Shown here: piece after piece, positions 27,601 through 37,804 of the stretch
Layout: the number at the start of each line of letters is the position of its first letter
Numbering within the stretch: position 1 is the first letter of the stretch
Origin: Symsagittifera roscoffensis
Lineage: Eukaryota > Xenacoelomorpha > Acoela > Convolutidae
Reading direction: 5' to 3'
DNA: 64,000 bases
Assembly: GCF_963678635.1 (NCBI RefSeq)
Contig: NC_087069.1
Span: 35,445,959 to 35,509,958 of the forward strand
Program-made: the position numbers and the translations under genes
Notes under the pieces: model-generated
The model's input: only the letters and a program-made list of their open reading frames with translations
The model's database searches: none
Told to the model about the DNA's origin: nothing

Positions 27601-30138
27601 ATACATGCTCTCGTGGCAGTACCTTACGTAAGGACAGAATTACAACTCAGGCTCGCCTGGTGCATGATGGGACTGACTCGCGAAGAATATGATTCAGAAG
27701 AAAGGAAGAGATCAAAGGAGGAAAAAGTTTTCCTTATGACGAATCTGAGGGATCTGATAGTCCAGGAGGGAGCAGCAGTAGCGTGTGCAAAGCGGAGAGA
27801 CGCTCTCTGTTTCATTCGATTCCTGATAGAGCAGATCTCAGTACCTGCATTAAGCACTTGTGTTAAAATGTTGAAGGAAGGCGATGAGCGAACGAAAGCC
27901 ATGTTCTTACTAGCAATGCTGGATATGCAGCAGAGTAAACCGATGAGGGTGAACATGAAAGAACCTGAAGAATTGGAACCCATGAAAAAGATAGACGAGA
28001 TCAGGAGATTCTCAAACAAGGAGTTGAGGCTCACTAAAGAATCTATGGGAGCATTGCCGAAATCCAGTGAATACTGTGGACCGATCAAGAAGAAGTCATA
28101 TAGCTATGTATCCGGGATCATAGGGATAGCGTACAATCCTTTCCTGAGTGAAGACATACGTGATTGCTTCTTTGATTATGAGCAGGCGGTGTTACTAAGG
28201 TTCTGGACGTCCAGAATTGTAACGACTAAGAGCGTTAACAATCCACAGGCCAAATTGGGATTGGTCTTGGAAGAAGAGGTGACTGCACCTTCAGTACCAA
28301 AATCCGACAAGAGAGTGGAATTTGGGTTGGGATTCTCAGATAAATTACTGAGAACGAGCTTGATGGCAGTGTGGGAATTGATGAAGCCATCGTGGTGTCC
28401 TAGTCCCAACGCTGACTCAATATTACGGGCGACACAAGACATACAGAGGGAACTGAATGCGGACTGTAACCTGTGTGACCTCAACATCATATATAATGTG
28501 ATGATAACAGCCTCTAAGAGCAACGGAGAAGATGGAGTGGAGTTGCCTGACTGGGGACCAGAAGACTGGGTCAAACCTGGTAGCTGTCTGGCGGAAGTCT
28601 GTGGACTAGAGGGTCACGTTTGTGGAAGTCTAGACTGTGTGAAAACCCTGGAGAAACAACACAAGCAGTTGACAGTATTGTTTGGAAATGTAGTGATGAA
28701 AGCAAGAACGGAAACGGAACTGATAGCAGATTGCCATGGAGGAACCGATGTGAATCTAGTGACAGCACTAGGATTCTACAGCATGTTTGGTTCTTTAGAG
28801 TCACTATTGAATCTAGAACAGAAACATGAGATGGTCACAGCCATCAGCGTAGAAGTATTCCCAGGAGTTCTGCAGACTGAGCAGAAGTATATAGGAAAAT
28901 GGAGGGAAGCAATCGAAACAGAGATGAACATCAGACACAGCGAAACTTATTGTAGACCATCAGGAGCACGATATTTGGTGGGTTCAACGTTGGCCCCAAT
29001 GTGCAAGAGCAGATACCCTGTACATTTCGTGGCTGTGGACGTGAAGAGTACAAGAACGATTGTGGATCAAGCTTTCTCAGTGCCAAAGTGCGTGAGATTG
29101 GCGAGAATGTCTGAAAAGTCTTACGAGTTACTATGTAAGATGTTCTCAGCAGTTCCAGAGAGAACCAAAGAGGAGTTGGAGTCAATACTAGGAAAGAAGT
29201 TCATGGGATATGTGAGCGGGAACTTCAGTGACTTTGAAAAACAGAAACAGAGAGGATCAACTGTCACAGATTACAATGCAGTAGATGAGAATGATGAAAT
29301 CCACCGAGTGATGATGGAAGTGGAACCATTGCTGGAAGCTTCAGGAAAACGCAATTGGAGGAGCATCATGTTGACACATGACGAGTTTCCTTGCCACTGC
29401 TTGCTGCAGACCTGGTGGTATCCCAAGCGTAGTAATTTGGTGTTGATCTGGGACTCTGGAGAGCTGCTCTCCATGGGTTTACCAGATTCATCACAGCCCA
29501 TAACAATAGTGATAGTGGGAGTTATGATGGCGATACGATGGCTGGAAGCTCATGTGAGAGAAAATAATAGACAGGAGGCACCGACGAGAGAACAATTGCA
29601 GAAATTAGATTGTCTAAAAGATTTAGATCTTTTTGAGACAATGTGCAAAGTTCTAAACATTCCGATGGAATTGAAGAAGATATGGGCAAGAAAACGATTG
29701 ATGCCATGGTTCAGAGCTAACATGACTGCATGGTTGTACGAGTATGCGAAAAAGCATATGTCGAAACATGGCAGAGTGTACAGTGAATATCAGCTGGACA
29801 TTGGGGCAGGAGCTTTCAAGCGAGCTTTCGTGACCCATCGGAATGCAGTGACCACCGCTGTGAAAAGAATTTCCAGGACGAGCGAGCGTAGTGGAAATGA
29901 GAAGGCAGAGATGCTGAAAGAAGATTTGGAGAGAAACGTGACGTTGTGTCTCCACAACAGCTTCTGTAGAAACAGAGAATCAAACGTGGATCCCCTACCT
30001 TGCTGTAAACAGAGGGTGGAAGAGCAGAAGTGTTGGAGGACGGCTTCCAACAGCGTCAGGATAGTCAATGACGTGCTACAAGACACGGAAACCGAGAGTG
30101 CGGAGTCAGCGTCACAGGAGGAGGAAATGGAGCATTGA
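24544..30138 (+). CDS. ORF4: 1864-codon protein of unknown function
   Basis: I do not recognise this protein. It starts with ATG 24544, overlaps ORF3 by 92 bases in the +1 frame, and stays open for 5.6 kb, so it is under selection or was until recently. Residues about 1-500 are mostly helical with hydrophobic segments (LQAVVKVSIVELIALFVTF near 110) but no clear signal peptide. About 540-660 is acidic, Gln/Ser/Gly-rich linker. About 1306-1365 has clustered Cys (CNLCDLN, CLAEVCGLEGHVCGSLDCV). A short hydrophobic run ITIVIVGVMMAI lies near 1656, and the last 70 residues hold six or more Cys and an acidic tail. Its position suits a structural or envelope-like protein, but it shows no fusion peptide or anchor. 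It may be joined to ORF3 by frameshifting. Confidence 0.72.
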   Translation: MPEANQWLHLNPRVATLGADAFQQGPVMITKIHAYLLKEVNLAENAGEKTAEFVNRMCQITLETFWTQEVKGQEGFERTDSMLEGLGAGWTASFLAKVYPKVSHYLIKEFLQAVVKVSIVELIALFVTFGAENFVKGPVILLTDGIQNLRLDGLLTLIAITHGNLGGLMKLARCPEQMKERVRNLDMKKSTDSWNKIRDLRHTLIQYLLQQNRFGTGEDETIEREEDVRRHVGGMPLLTDLSLAMRIDPLALIRGVTEFVTVIYGPAVTFAFPDVKVEAYRRSVLHLNLISAVDGSTLNWCEQHALRELMSEDLLFAKISEPEMTVINFDDHFCDRMGEVERGHIEVFPKLWNLRPYDKTNGEMTRVPRLTAAYHKVREETKDWGDYKKLPEAIPEFPLIRRMLLGAVSVVQTPRLRAFETNERRVGNFSATMDPYFVGRNAAVLQYTRFAYTDQATRRRISNAATPKPEGFDEEWRGLGLAPMRMRGRTELPEASVILTSVRKEMKAAGVLQTRIFLAPFGCEEIKVVHGEEEDKSAGTLLIPRFQEEADNDKQGPSNSNRDKSEGDDGQGGNRQTEEPMQQDQAGGEDDRASTGGTSSLDFNIFSDLENNADTLETTEPADEGISTLEPPSAFEEMKRNLPESSSPGNTRNNDQRILMESPRRRRIEASARVPFLGTLPEEEWEVHHRDHESRTGCKLDRVAFMEEVWTVIQSHGTQSILKTGLDQPLMREVLDKLDECEVRLSERLIDSATDESEANSPIKMTPQDNEGEVVYLSRTRRGTMRSKMVIDKINAMKMKLGSRVMPRRIGKTKVDSEISMKAGNSAKRKRVEEVMDLGQGDYQLSGTDRILTDIAMVPPILMAGIKSTGYKSKRSDRTLTGATLEMEILSQCGESKMRDFKPFPMNHGKGSVAGQLTPVEYNRLTVSETVSIDEPTGGYMEMLEYRNSARGYVVALEDEKAMEGYLEMMLQGTTLKQKAYGTLASSDVEAETIEQLVSLPWKAVVLRYFEEEMRTTPRIHALVAVPYVRTELQLRLAWCMMGLTREEYDSEERKRSKEEKVFLMTNLRDLIVQEGAAVACAKRRDALCFIRFLIEQISVPALSTCVKMLKEGDERTKAMFLLAMLDMQQSKPMRVNMKEPEELEPMKKIDEIRRFSNKELRLTKESMGALPKSSEYCGPIKKKSYSYVSGIIGIAYNPFLSEDIRDCFFDYEQAVLLRFWTSRIVTTKSVNNPQAKLGLVLEEEVTAPSVPKSDKRVEFGLGFSDKLLRTSLMAVWELMKPSWCPSPNADSILRATQDIQRELNADCNLCDLNIIYNVMITASKSNGEDGVELPDWGPEDWVKPGSCLAEVCGLEGHVCGSLDCVKTLEKQHKQLTVLFGNVVMKARTETELIADCHGGTDVNLVTALGFYSMFGSLESLLNLEQKHEMVTAISVEVFPGVLQTEQKYIGKWREAIETEMNIRHSETYCRPSGARYLVGSTLAPMCKSRYPVHFVAVDVKSTRTIVDQAFSVPKCVRLARMSEKSYELLCKMFSAVPERTKEELESILGKKFMGYVSGNFSDFEKQKQRGSTVTDYNAVDENDEIHRVMMEVEPLLEASGKRNWRSIMLTHDEFPCHCLLQTWWYPKRSNLVLIWDSGELLSMGLPDSSQPITIVIVGVMMAIRWLEAHVRENNRQEAPTREQLQKLDCLKDLDLFETMCKVLNIPMELKKIWARKRLMPWFRANMTAWLYEYAKKHMSKHGRVYSEYQLDIGAGAFKRAFVTHRNAVTTAVKRISRTSERSGNEKAEMLKEDLERNVTLCLHNSFCRNRESNVDPLPCCKQRVEEQKCWRTASNSVRIVNDVLQDTETESAESASQEEEMEH

Positions 30139-30725
30139 CGAATGGTCGAGAAAACAAGAGGCGGCAAGAAAGAAAATTAGAAGAATTTAGAAGTTTTAGA
30201 ACTTCTAAACGATGGAAAAAGAAGAGAACAAAGGGATGATGAAGAAAAGTTAAAACTCAGAATTGTTTTATGTGTGTGAAAAACTCAAGTGAGAAACCAA
30301 GCAACCAAGTTGTAATTGAAAACTGAAACATTTAGTTGAGTTTTGAAATTGTTGCATTTATAAATTTGCATTTTGGTTTTAGTTGAAGTGGCTTTAGAGA
30401 CACTCACTTATTATTTATTTAGAAAGGCTTGAGGGAAGAGTATATTTAAATATTCCAGCCTGCATGATTGTTTTTAATCACTTAGGAAGACTGATCACTT
30501 TGTGGTGACATGAAAAACTTGAGTAACTTCTTGAGGAGGGAGGTTGTTGCATTGTTCTTTCTAACCACAAGGTCTCTTGGTTTTAATATTCAGGACAATA
30601 AACAAGCAAGATTTCCGAAGGGAAGGAGCATGGTAGGATAATTTTAGCTTGTTGGTTGGCAGGACTGTCCTGCAAGCCAACACCTTTTAAATCTAGGAGA
30701 AAAAATTTCAATCGGGACGAACAAT
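30139..30725 (+). other. 3' untranslated region before the 3' LTR
   Basis: AT-rich and without ORFs. Purine-rich runs near 30533 (GAGGAGGGAGG) and 30618 (GAAGGGAAGGAG) are candidate polypurine tracts, but neither abuts the LTR, whose 5' part is missing. A short inverted pair near 30650-30683 (TTGGCAGGACTGTCCTGCAA) makes a hairpin. Confidence 0.5.
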
Positions 30726-31398
30726 CGATTGCGAACAGTACGAAAATCAAGATTGGAGAACGACAACGAACTACAGAATAGCAGAGAACGTTCCAAGTTG
30801 CAACTATTGTGCTGCTACAATAGTTGCAAGGCCGTTGCCAACAACGGTGAAGGGTGAGAACCAGCCTTCCGGATTGGTGTGAAATTGAACTTGAGGAGCT
30901 TGATTCACTGGATTCGAGAATCCGGAAGGGTTTCGGGACTGGAACTTTTAGCCTTTTATATAAACTTTTAGCTTCTTGTCATGTCCTGAATTGAATTTAA
31001 TTAACAACTGGATTCGTTTTGATAAGGATGAGAAGCTAGGAAATGGGGGAAAGGGTTGATCCATCTTCGATGGAGATGATGATTTTTATCTACTGAACAA
31101 AAACAATAGTAATATAATAAGTAGTAGCCCTGTTTTTAGGAGTGACCTCGTGGTCTGGGGATACTGAGACCCAGCCATGAGCTCACTAATTTTGCATGTA
31201 ATTCAGTTAATTTGAGCGTTCTGGTCGAAGCCGGAGAACAGTAACGTTTTTGTCGACCTGATGTAAGAAAGACCACCGAAAAGTACTGGCTTGGTAGAGA
31301 CGGTGAAAAACATGCAAAGCTCTGTTTAGACGCTAGCCAGTCGTCTTAAGACTTAGTTTTGTTATCCGTCGATATGTATCTTCCGGGCGAATGTTACA
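30726..31398 (+). repeat. 3' LTR of the giant retrotransposon, 5'-truncated
   Basis: These 673 bases match 9299-9971 without length change and end CGAATGTTACA, followed by CTA. The first 247 bases of the LTR are absent and the sequence changes abruptly at 30725/30726. The copy therefore lacks the normal U3 start at this end. A TATATAAA box sits near 30957 where the 5' LTR has a weaker match. Confidence 0.85.
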
Positions 31399-31856
31399 CT
31401 AGGAGTTGGGGGAAAGGGTTGATCCATCTTCGATGGAGATGATGATTTTTATCTACTGAACAAAAACAATAGTGATGTAATAAATAGTAGTAGCCCTGTT
31501 CTTAGGAGTGACCTCGTGGTCTGGGGATACTGAGACCCAGCCATGAGCTCACTATTTCTGCATGTAATCTAGTTAATTTGAGTGTTTTGACCGAAGCCGA
31601 AAGCAGTAACGTTTTTGTCGACCCGATGTTAGAAAAGACCACCGAAAAGTACTGGCTTGGTAGAGACGGTGAAAAGCATGCAAAGCTCTGTTTAGACGCT
31701 AGCCAGTCGTCTTAAGACCTAGTTTTGTTTTCCGTCGATATGTATCTTCTGGGCGAATGTTACACAGTTCATCTTCCTAAGGACCATATCATTTTGTCAT
31801 ACCTTTGTTTCAGTGCTATGTTGATCCCGATTAATTTCCACTGCTTCTTCTGGGAT
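31399..31856 (+). repeat. Right remainder of tandem unit 3 (LTR 3' part plus flank)
   Basis: 31402-31764 continues the solo LTR broken at 9051 and is followed by the same CAG flank as units 1 and 2. 31765-31856 is their flank up to the junction where they continue into the inverted segment. From 31857 the sequence is unrelated, so this is the right edge of the array. Confidence 0.87.
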
Positions 31857-33207
31857 CAGACTGAAGAAAAGATCTGCCGTATACGCCAGCTGATATTTTA
31901 TGTTAGTTTTGTTGTTTCGGACGCCTAGGTATTAATTGTTAGATTCGGATGATGAAAAAATGTGACTTTCTTCTGTTTTTTAGGCCCTCGCAAATACCTG
32001 AACCTAATTTTAGAAGATTTTAAGATACAAAACATGATTTTTTCAATAAGATAAATTGGGTGTAATTGTTTTTACGATTTAGAGAGCATATGTCTTGTAA
32101 ACGGGAACTAATTTTGCAGTAATCCAATTTTACAAATCTACTAGAAAGTGTTCTTTTTTGTGAAAGTTTTTTTTGCTATTGTACAGCTGCTCCCTGGGTG
32201 AATTGGAACAGTTTCTGTTCTTGGCTTTAATGGTTTAGAGTTTAACTCCGGAACGGGGGTGATTTTTTTTCGCAAAGTGTTAAATTTCTGCCTTGAACAA
32301 ATCGAGTCTTTGGATTATCGTTTGTCTGACTTTTTTATGTTATTATAATGATTGCATCTTTTCTATATATAACGATCGATTTTAGATGTGTTTTTCTGCC
32401 GATAAATTTTTTTGGTCGTCGTGGTTTCCAATTGGTAAGTTTGACATAGGTAAGTGCGTTTGCTCATGTAATTACATATGAAGGAACATTGCAAGACTTA
32501 ATTTTAAAAACTGATCCTCTAACTTGCCTCTTTCGCTTTGTTCAGCTCTTTTTTTTAAAAAATGTAAGAGTGGCCGACTGCTGTGTAATTAGAACAGAAA
32601 GGTACGACAACCTTCATCGCAACTTTGATGAAACTGACAGACTTCATTGAATGAATTGAGGAGAAAAAATTCTCTTGGGTACATGCTTCTCGTCAATTTT
32701 TACCATTGCATCAAGCAAGGGTATTGCAACCTGGGTACTAGATTTTTCTTCCTGTAAATAATTTTGTTCACATAATGGTCAATTTAGAAGGCTCTTGTCA
32801 ACACCCAAAAAACTGAAATTAATCTGAAAATTGTTCTAGAAAAAATCACTTTAGAAGATTTTCCATGTACTTCTTTAAAATTTTTCGGATTGTTTTCAGT
32901 TTTTGTTTAGCATGGATTTTATTATGATTTTCTGACTGTAGTGTATAAAAATTGTAACTTGTCTGATTTTTAATAAATTTACCAAGTCTGATTTTTAATA
33001 ACTTTTTTATTTAGTTTTTTTTCGATTAAATGGTTTCGGCTTATGCTTTATGGCGTAATAAAATACATTGCGTAGTTTCGAGGGAAAAAATCAGGCATTA
33101 CTTATGCATCAGGTATTTCAAATCAGGTATTTCCAGTAAACAACTTTTCTTACACGTTTTAACTTTTCTACAAATTGCTTTTTTATTGAATCTTCATTAC
33201 CTCCAGG
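31857..33207. other. AT-rich intergenic DNA with a dispersed copy of unit sequence
   Basis: No gene is seen. 32369-32480 repeats the stretch found at 995-1080 in each tandem unit (GATCGATTTTAGATGTGTTT onward, then GGTTTCCAATTGGTAAG), with a roughly 20-base insertion. This stretch is either dispersed in the genome or belonged to the pre-insertion locus. Confidence 0.55.
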
Positions 33208-33273
33208 TTCCTTGGACTGGAGTTAACGCCGTCGCCTTTAAGCCTAATGTCTGCGGTTCGACTCTCGGCCAGA
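33208..33273 (+). repeat. tRNA-derived SINE or decayed tRNA
   Basis: A B-box-like GGTTCGACTC (33255-33264) lies behind an A-box-like GGAGTTAACGCC and an anticodon-arm-like CGCCTTTAAGC, with spacing like a tRNA. Arm pairing is incomplete, so a functional tRNA is unlikely. Confidence 0.4.
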
Positions 33274-33469
33274 CTTTGTTTTTTTTTCAGTATGTGTGCA
33301 ATTGAAAAAAGGGTAATAATTGAATTGTTGGTCTTCCGTTATTCTGCTAAATTTTGTCGGCTTAGTTGCTACATCATTTATCTTGCTTTTCCTGTACCGA
33401 ATTTTCATTGCAATTGCAAGTATTGTTCGTTGGAGGTTCAAGGAATCTGACTTGAAGCTTTTTAATCTA

Positions 33470-35156
33470 TCTATACTATATTTAAATGCGAGTGACAGCT
33501 ATCTCGCCATGTTTAAGCTTTTTCAACGTATTATTTTTGCATGTTTAAGAAAAGAATTTTTTCAGGTTTAATCTATATCGTATTTTGCAATGGTTAAGAT
33601 TTTTTCGAGTTTGAATTCAGTGTTTATTTTTATTTCACCAATATAGAAATTAGCAACCCAATATTGGGATGCTGTCAGGCCTTCCCCAAGTGTTGCGATT
33701 TTGGCCTCCATATATGAATAACCAAATCCTTTTAGTTTACGAGATACGGCAATTTTCGAGATTTTTCAAAAATCTCTAGAAACCGTAAAATTTTAAGATT
33801 TGACAATATTTGAAATTCTCATCACTGTAGTTGGGTGTTGACAGGGTACTCTGAGGGGTTGCGAATCTTGTCTCCAAATCTCAGTTCTCAAATCCTTGTA
33901 GTTTTTGAAATATGACGCTTTAAATGATTTTTTCCAAAATTTTTTCAAAAAACTCAAGATTTAAAAAAATTCAAAAGTTTTTAAAATCTCAATCCTGTAG
34001 TGTGAAACTGTGAGGGCACTTCAGGGATTGCGAAACTTGCCTTCAAATATGACTGTCCAAGTTTTTCTAGTTTTCGAGATATGACGTTTTTTGTGACTTT
34101 TTCAAAAAACTTTCATAAAATAAAATTTTTTTTTCTTCTAAATTTAAAATTCTCATATTTGTAGTGGGGCTGTCAGAGTACTCTTTCAAAGTACTCTCAT
34201 GGATTGCGAATCTTGACTCCTAATATGACTGCTCAAATCCTCGTAGTTTTCGAGATATGACATGTTTTATGTTTTTTTTTCAGAAAACTTAGATTTTAAA
34301 AATTTAATAAAATTGTGGACAATTTTAAAAGTATTGAAATTCTCAACCTTGTAGTTGGGTACTGTTAGGGTATTCTCAGGAGTTTCATGTTGCAAATTTT
34401 GGCATCCGATTGCGACTGCTCAAATGCTTATAGCTTCCGAGATGTAACGTTTGTAATGTTTTTTATTTAATGTTCTAAGAACTTGATACAAAAAATTAAG
34501 TTCCTATCTTTATATTGAGGCTTTTTCATGCCACTTCTACGGGTTGCGAGTTTTTCTGCAACTATGAGTGCTTAAATCCTGTTAGTTTTTGAGATATGAC
34601 GTTTTTTGTGTTTTTCTTTTCAAAAAAGTTTTCAGAAAATTTAGGTTTAATTTTTTTCTTCGAAGTTTGGAATTCCTAATCTGATATTAGGGGTTGTCAG
34701 AGTACTCTCAGGGGTTGCAATTGTTGCCTACAAATATGAGCGCTCAAGTTTTGTAGTTCTGACGATATGTCATTTTAAAAAAAAAGAGAATTTTAATTTG
34801 AGGTGCCTCAGAATTTGAAGTTCCCATCACTGTAGTTGGGTGCTATGAGTACTCTCAGAAGTTGCAAATCTTGGGTCCAAATGCGACTGCTCCATTTTTT
34901 TTAGTTTCCGAGAAATGACGTTTTTCTGTCATTTTACAAATTATAACGAACTTAGATATAAAAAAAAGTCATAAAATTGTATAATTTTTCAAATTTTGAA
35001 TTAAAAAAACTTGAATAACTTTACAAAATTTGAAATTACCAACCCTGTAATTGGGTGCTGTAAGAGTACATTCACAGGATGCAAATATTATTTCTAATAT
35101 CTGCGGTATTGTGAGTTGTCATAAATTCGAAGCACCGAAGGTGCGTTACGCGCTAG
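33470..35156 (+). mobile_element. Helitron-like non-autonomous element 1 with satellite core
   Basis: The 5' end TCTATACTATATTTAAATGC follows an A. The 3' end has a short hairpin (GCACC-GAA-GGTGC) eight bases before CTAG (35153-35156), followed by T. Insertion between A and T, 5' TC, 3' hairpin and CTRR are hallmarks of Helitrons. The core is about eight degenerate monomers of roughly 165 bases, recognisable by GAGATATGACGTTTT and by GTACTCTCAGGGGTTGCGAA. No ORF for Rep/helicase is present. The structure resembles HINE-type elements, which also carry tandem repeats. Confidence 0.7.
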
Positions 35157-36756
35157 TTTTATTTAAATCGTTTTTTTTTTCAGCTCAACAGGTCGCTCAA
35201 AGATAGTCGGCTGAGTTGCCATTTCACTGATTTTTCTTTTGTTGCGCTGTAGGCAACTTCCCTTATAGTTGAAATTGCAAGTGTTACTCATTTTAGTCTC
35301 AGATGGTTTTTAAAACTGTAAAGATTTTTCTATGAAATCATATTTTTTTCTCAACTTGTCTGCTCAAAGATTGTCGGCTTTGTTTCCTCTTGGTTTTGTT
35401 CCGTTGCTAGTTTAATAATCGACTTTTTCGGATTGTCAGCCTAGAATGACCTTCTATTGAGACATATCAAGACTTATTTTTTGGTTGAACTAGTTTTTTA
35501 CAACGTTTTCTATTTTTTCGACTTCTTATTCGCCTCTGTGAAAACTTTTTTATTTTTTGGAAAATTGTACTGCTAAGTTTGAGATTGAGGGTTCCCTAAT
35601 TTTTGATGAAAAAGTTCTCGCTTGAAAAAGTTTACAATTATTGAAATTTTGCTAGTTTTTTGAAAATTTGTGAAAACTACCCTGTCAAATCTGATTTAGA
35701 GGGCTCAATCGAATAAAGGTGTTCGAAAATTTCTCTGCTGACTGGTTTTGTTTTCTATGTGCCAAATCTGCTAATTTATCCGTGTTAATCAATCAAACGG
35801 AGATGCAATCTCCCCTGCTAAAGCGTGTTCTCCCTACATGTAATAGGTAGCAGGTAAAAGTCCAATTTTTGACCTTTTGACATGGAAAATTACGCATTAC
35901 ATTCTTTTAAATATTATCAATCAGATACCTCCAGTTTTAGCTGGCCTTTTGTGTTTAATTACGGTTAAGCGTTCATGGCGCAGGTGCAAGGGCATGTGAA
36001 GTTTTATCTCGACATCTGAGGTTGAGCTCAAGCACATAGCAGAATTCTACTTTTTTTGCTTTTATTTACGTTTTACTATGTGACTCTTTTAGAGCTCTTT
36101 AGCCTTTTTCTCTTTTTGTTGGTGAAATGTTTTTTCGTTTGTGTTAAATTCTGATTCTACGATTAGGTCCCCGTGCCGTCGGCGGGCTTTGCTTTTACTG
36201 TACTTAAATAACAGGACTCCATTCTCAATTGAAGTTTGTGAAAGACGTCTCATTCGTTTTTCATGCGTATTTCAAGCCTCATTCATTTTTCTTTCTTAAC
36301 GCCTACAATTAGGCAATTAGCCCAATAAGAAAACTGCTTAGTTTAGTATAAATATCGACCAGATCCTCTCATCGCGCCACGAACAAAAAACGGTTCAATG
36401 TGAAAAAAGAATCCTGCAATGTTTTTCAATTAGCCATTTTCGCTGAGATCTATGATATGAATATGACTAGAGCATTCTGGTAAGCTATAACGAAACCCTT
36501 GCCGAATCTATTTTACAATCAGCTCTTGCCGCTCAGATCAACGACACTACTCTTTGAATCTAATTTCCTATATTTTTTTACCAATTAATTTCGTTTATTT
36601 GTTTCTTTTTGGCGGACAATTAGAGATTCTAGACAATGATTCTGTTGTGTCGCGAAATGAATATTTGTTCATCTACAGATCTGACTGAAAATTTGTATCC
36701 AGTTCAAGTGTGTTGTCTGCCTTTTTCTAGGCTAGTCGACAGTAAAATGTCAGCAA
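35157..36756. other. AT-rich intergenic DNA
   Basis: No coding region is supported. 35570-35730 contains two copies of an ACTACCCTGTCAAATCTGAT-like segment, also found at 57.3-58.1 kb, so a fragment of that second repeat family is here. AGTATAAATATCG near 36350 could be a TATA box for the gene that follows, without further support. Confidence 0.4.
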
Positions 36757-36937
36757 CACGAGGCCAAACTGTGCTCTGGATAGGCGTAAACTTTGGTGTG
36801 TAGGTCCCTGGAGTTCAGAGACAAGGATTAAACATGTTAAAAATTTTTCGTAACAATCTAAGAAAACGAAAGAACAAAGAGTGTCCTTGTTGCGGAATAC
36901 GCTTGCAATTCACAAAATACACAGTTTGGCCTCGTAA
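36757..36937. mobile_element. MITE, family TTACGAGGCCAAACTGTG, copy 1
   Basis: The left end CACGAGGCCAAACTGTG (36757-36773) is the inverse of CACAGTTTGGCCTCGTAA (36920-36937). The inside has no ORF. Related copies lie at 45291 and 62754. Confidence 0.65.
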
Positions 36938-37007
36938 TGAAAATCTACTCATTTTTGCTCTGATCATTTTTTAATCAGGGGTTTTGGATTGAAATTGTTT
37001 TGTTTAG

Positions 37008-37308
37008 TTACCTCGGACTGAATTTGTGGAGCTCAATAAAGACGAAACTATTTTGTCGTACCTTCGAAAGTTTTTTGCTCAATTTGCTTGTTGTTCTCGT
37101 CTGCACGCGTTTGTAGGCAGGAAGCTTTTCAAGGACCAATCATTGAAAGCTTTCATGGAACTTGCATATACACACGAAGGAAAAGATCCCATTAATTTGT
37201 TGGCTGTTCAGAGAAGAAAACTCGATATGCGGCAAGTTACTGTGTATTTGCAACTCCAGTCTGTCTACGTGTTCAAATCGAGGCCCCTGAAGTTGGATTT
37301 TCTTATCA
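37008..37308 (+). CDS. Adaptor gene, upstream exon (first seen)
   Basis: An open frame runs from a TTTTGTTTAG acceptor (exon start 37008, phase 0) to an A|GTAAGT donor (GT 37309-37310, phase 1). It encodes LPRTEFVELNKDETILSYLR to VFKSRPLKLDFLI, 100 residues and one base. There is no start codon, so earlier exons are missing or lie upstream. The last strands could begin the ubiquitin-like fold completed in the next exon. Joining it to the following exons is inferred from matching phases. Confidence 0.5.
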
Positions 37309-37804
37309 GTAAGTTATCTGATCTCTTTGTTGCAAGCAGGTGAACAATCGGCTTACACTAAAGCGTATGCCAATCGCACATAGTGAAAGTTCATTCCATT
37401 TTTGAGAGATAAGCGAGAGGAACGAAGGCTCGACAATAACGTGCAGTTTTTGATCAATAACTTTTTTTTTAAAATGCCCTTCAGCTTGTCTCGAAAAATT
37501 AGATATATTCAAGGAGAGCTCCAAAGCTTTATATGCTTAATAAACTGGAAAAGTTTTGGACTTATAAAATCTGAAATCATTGCGGTTAAAGGCTTTGCTT
37601 TTCAACCAGTCAGAATCGACATTTCGCACGCTGACCTAATGCGTAATTTTTGAGATCATTTTTATGGGAATATACATTGGTACGTCGATGGGGATTTGTT
37701 CTCTTGATCATTCTTTTCAGTTTTATAGACTGTAGACAAAAGACGAGTCGCCTCAAAAAATAATAACTGCCCTTCAGAAATTTTTCAAATCTAATTGCTT
37801 TTAG

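Larger units (their letters stand above)
9052..31398 (+). mobile_element. Giant Ty3/gypsy-type LTR retrotransposon, 22.3 kb, nested
   Basis: The element is bounded by related LTRs (9052-9971 and 30726-31398) and flanked by CTA. It sits inside the LTR of unit 3. Protease, reverse transcriptase, RNase H and integrase come in the Ty3/gypsy order. It is much longer than the usual 5-10 kb because of a 3 kb leader, a roughly 500-residue linker between RNase H and integrase, a macrodomain, and two further ORFs with 559 and 1864 codons. It is richer in GC than its surroundings. Two in-frame stops and a 5'-truncated 3' LTR suggest this copy cannot move by itself. Very large gypsy elements with extra ORFs are known in some invertebrates; membership of a named family needs a search. 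Confidence 0.93.

Noticed and set aside
24544-30138. Calling ORF4 a viral-type envelope
   Set aside because: No signal peptide, fusion peptide or C-terminal membrane anchor is visible; only its position suggests it.
31725-31928. 67-aa ORF starting in the remnant LTR
   Set aside because: It crosses the LTR end and the array edge by chance and has no recognisable domain.
33030-33571. Several ORFs of 62-91 aa before and inside Helitron-like element 1
   Set aside because: AT-rich, overlapping on both strands, rich in Phe and Leu as expected of non-coding DNA.
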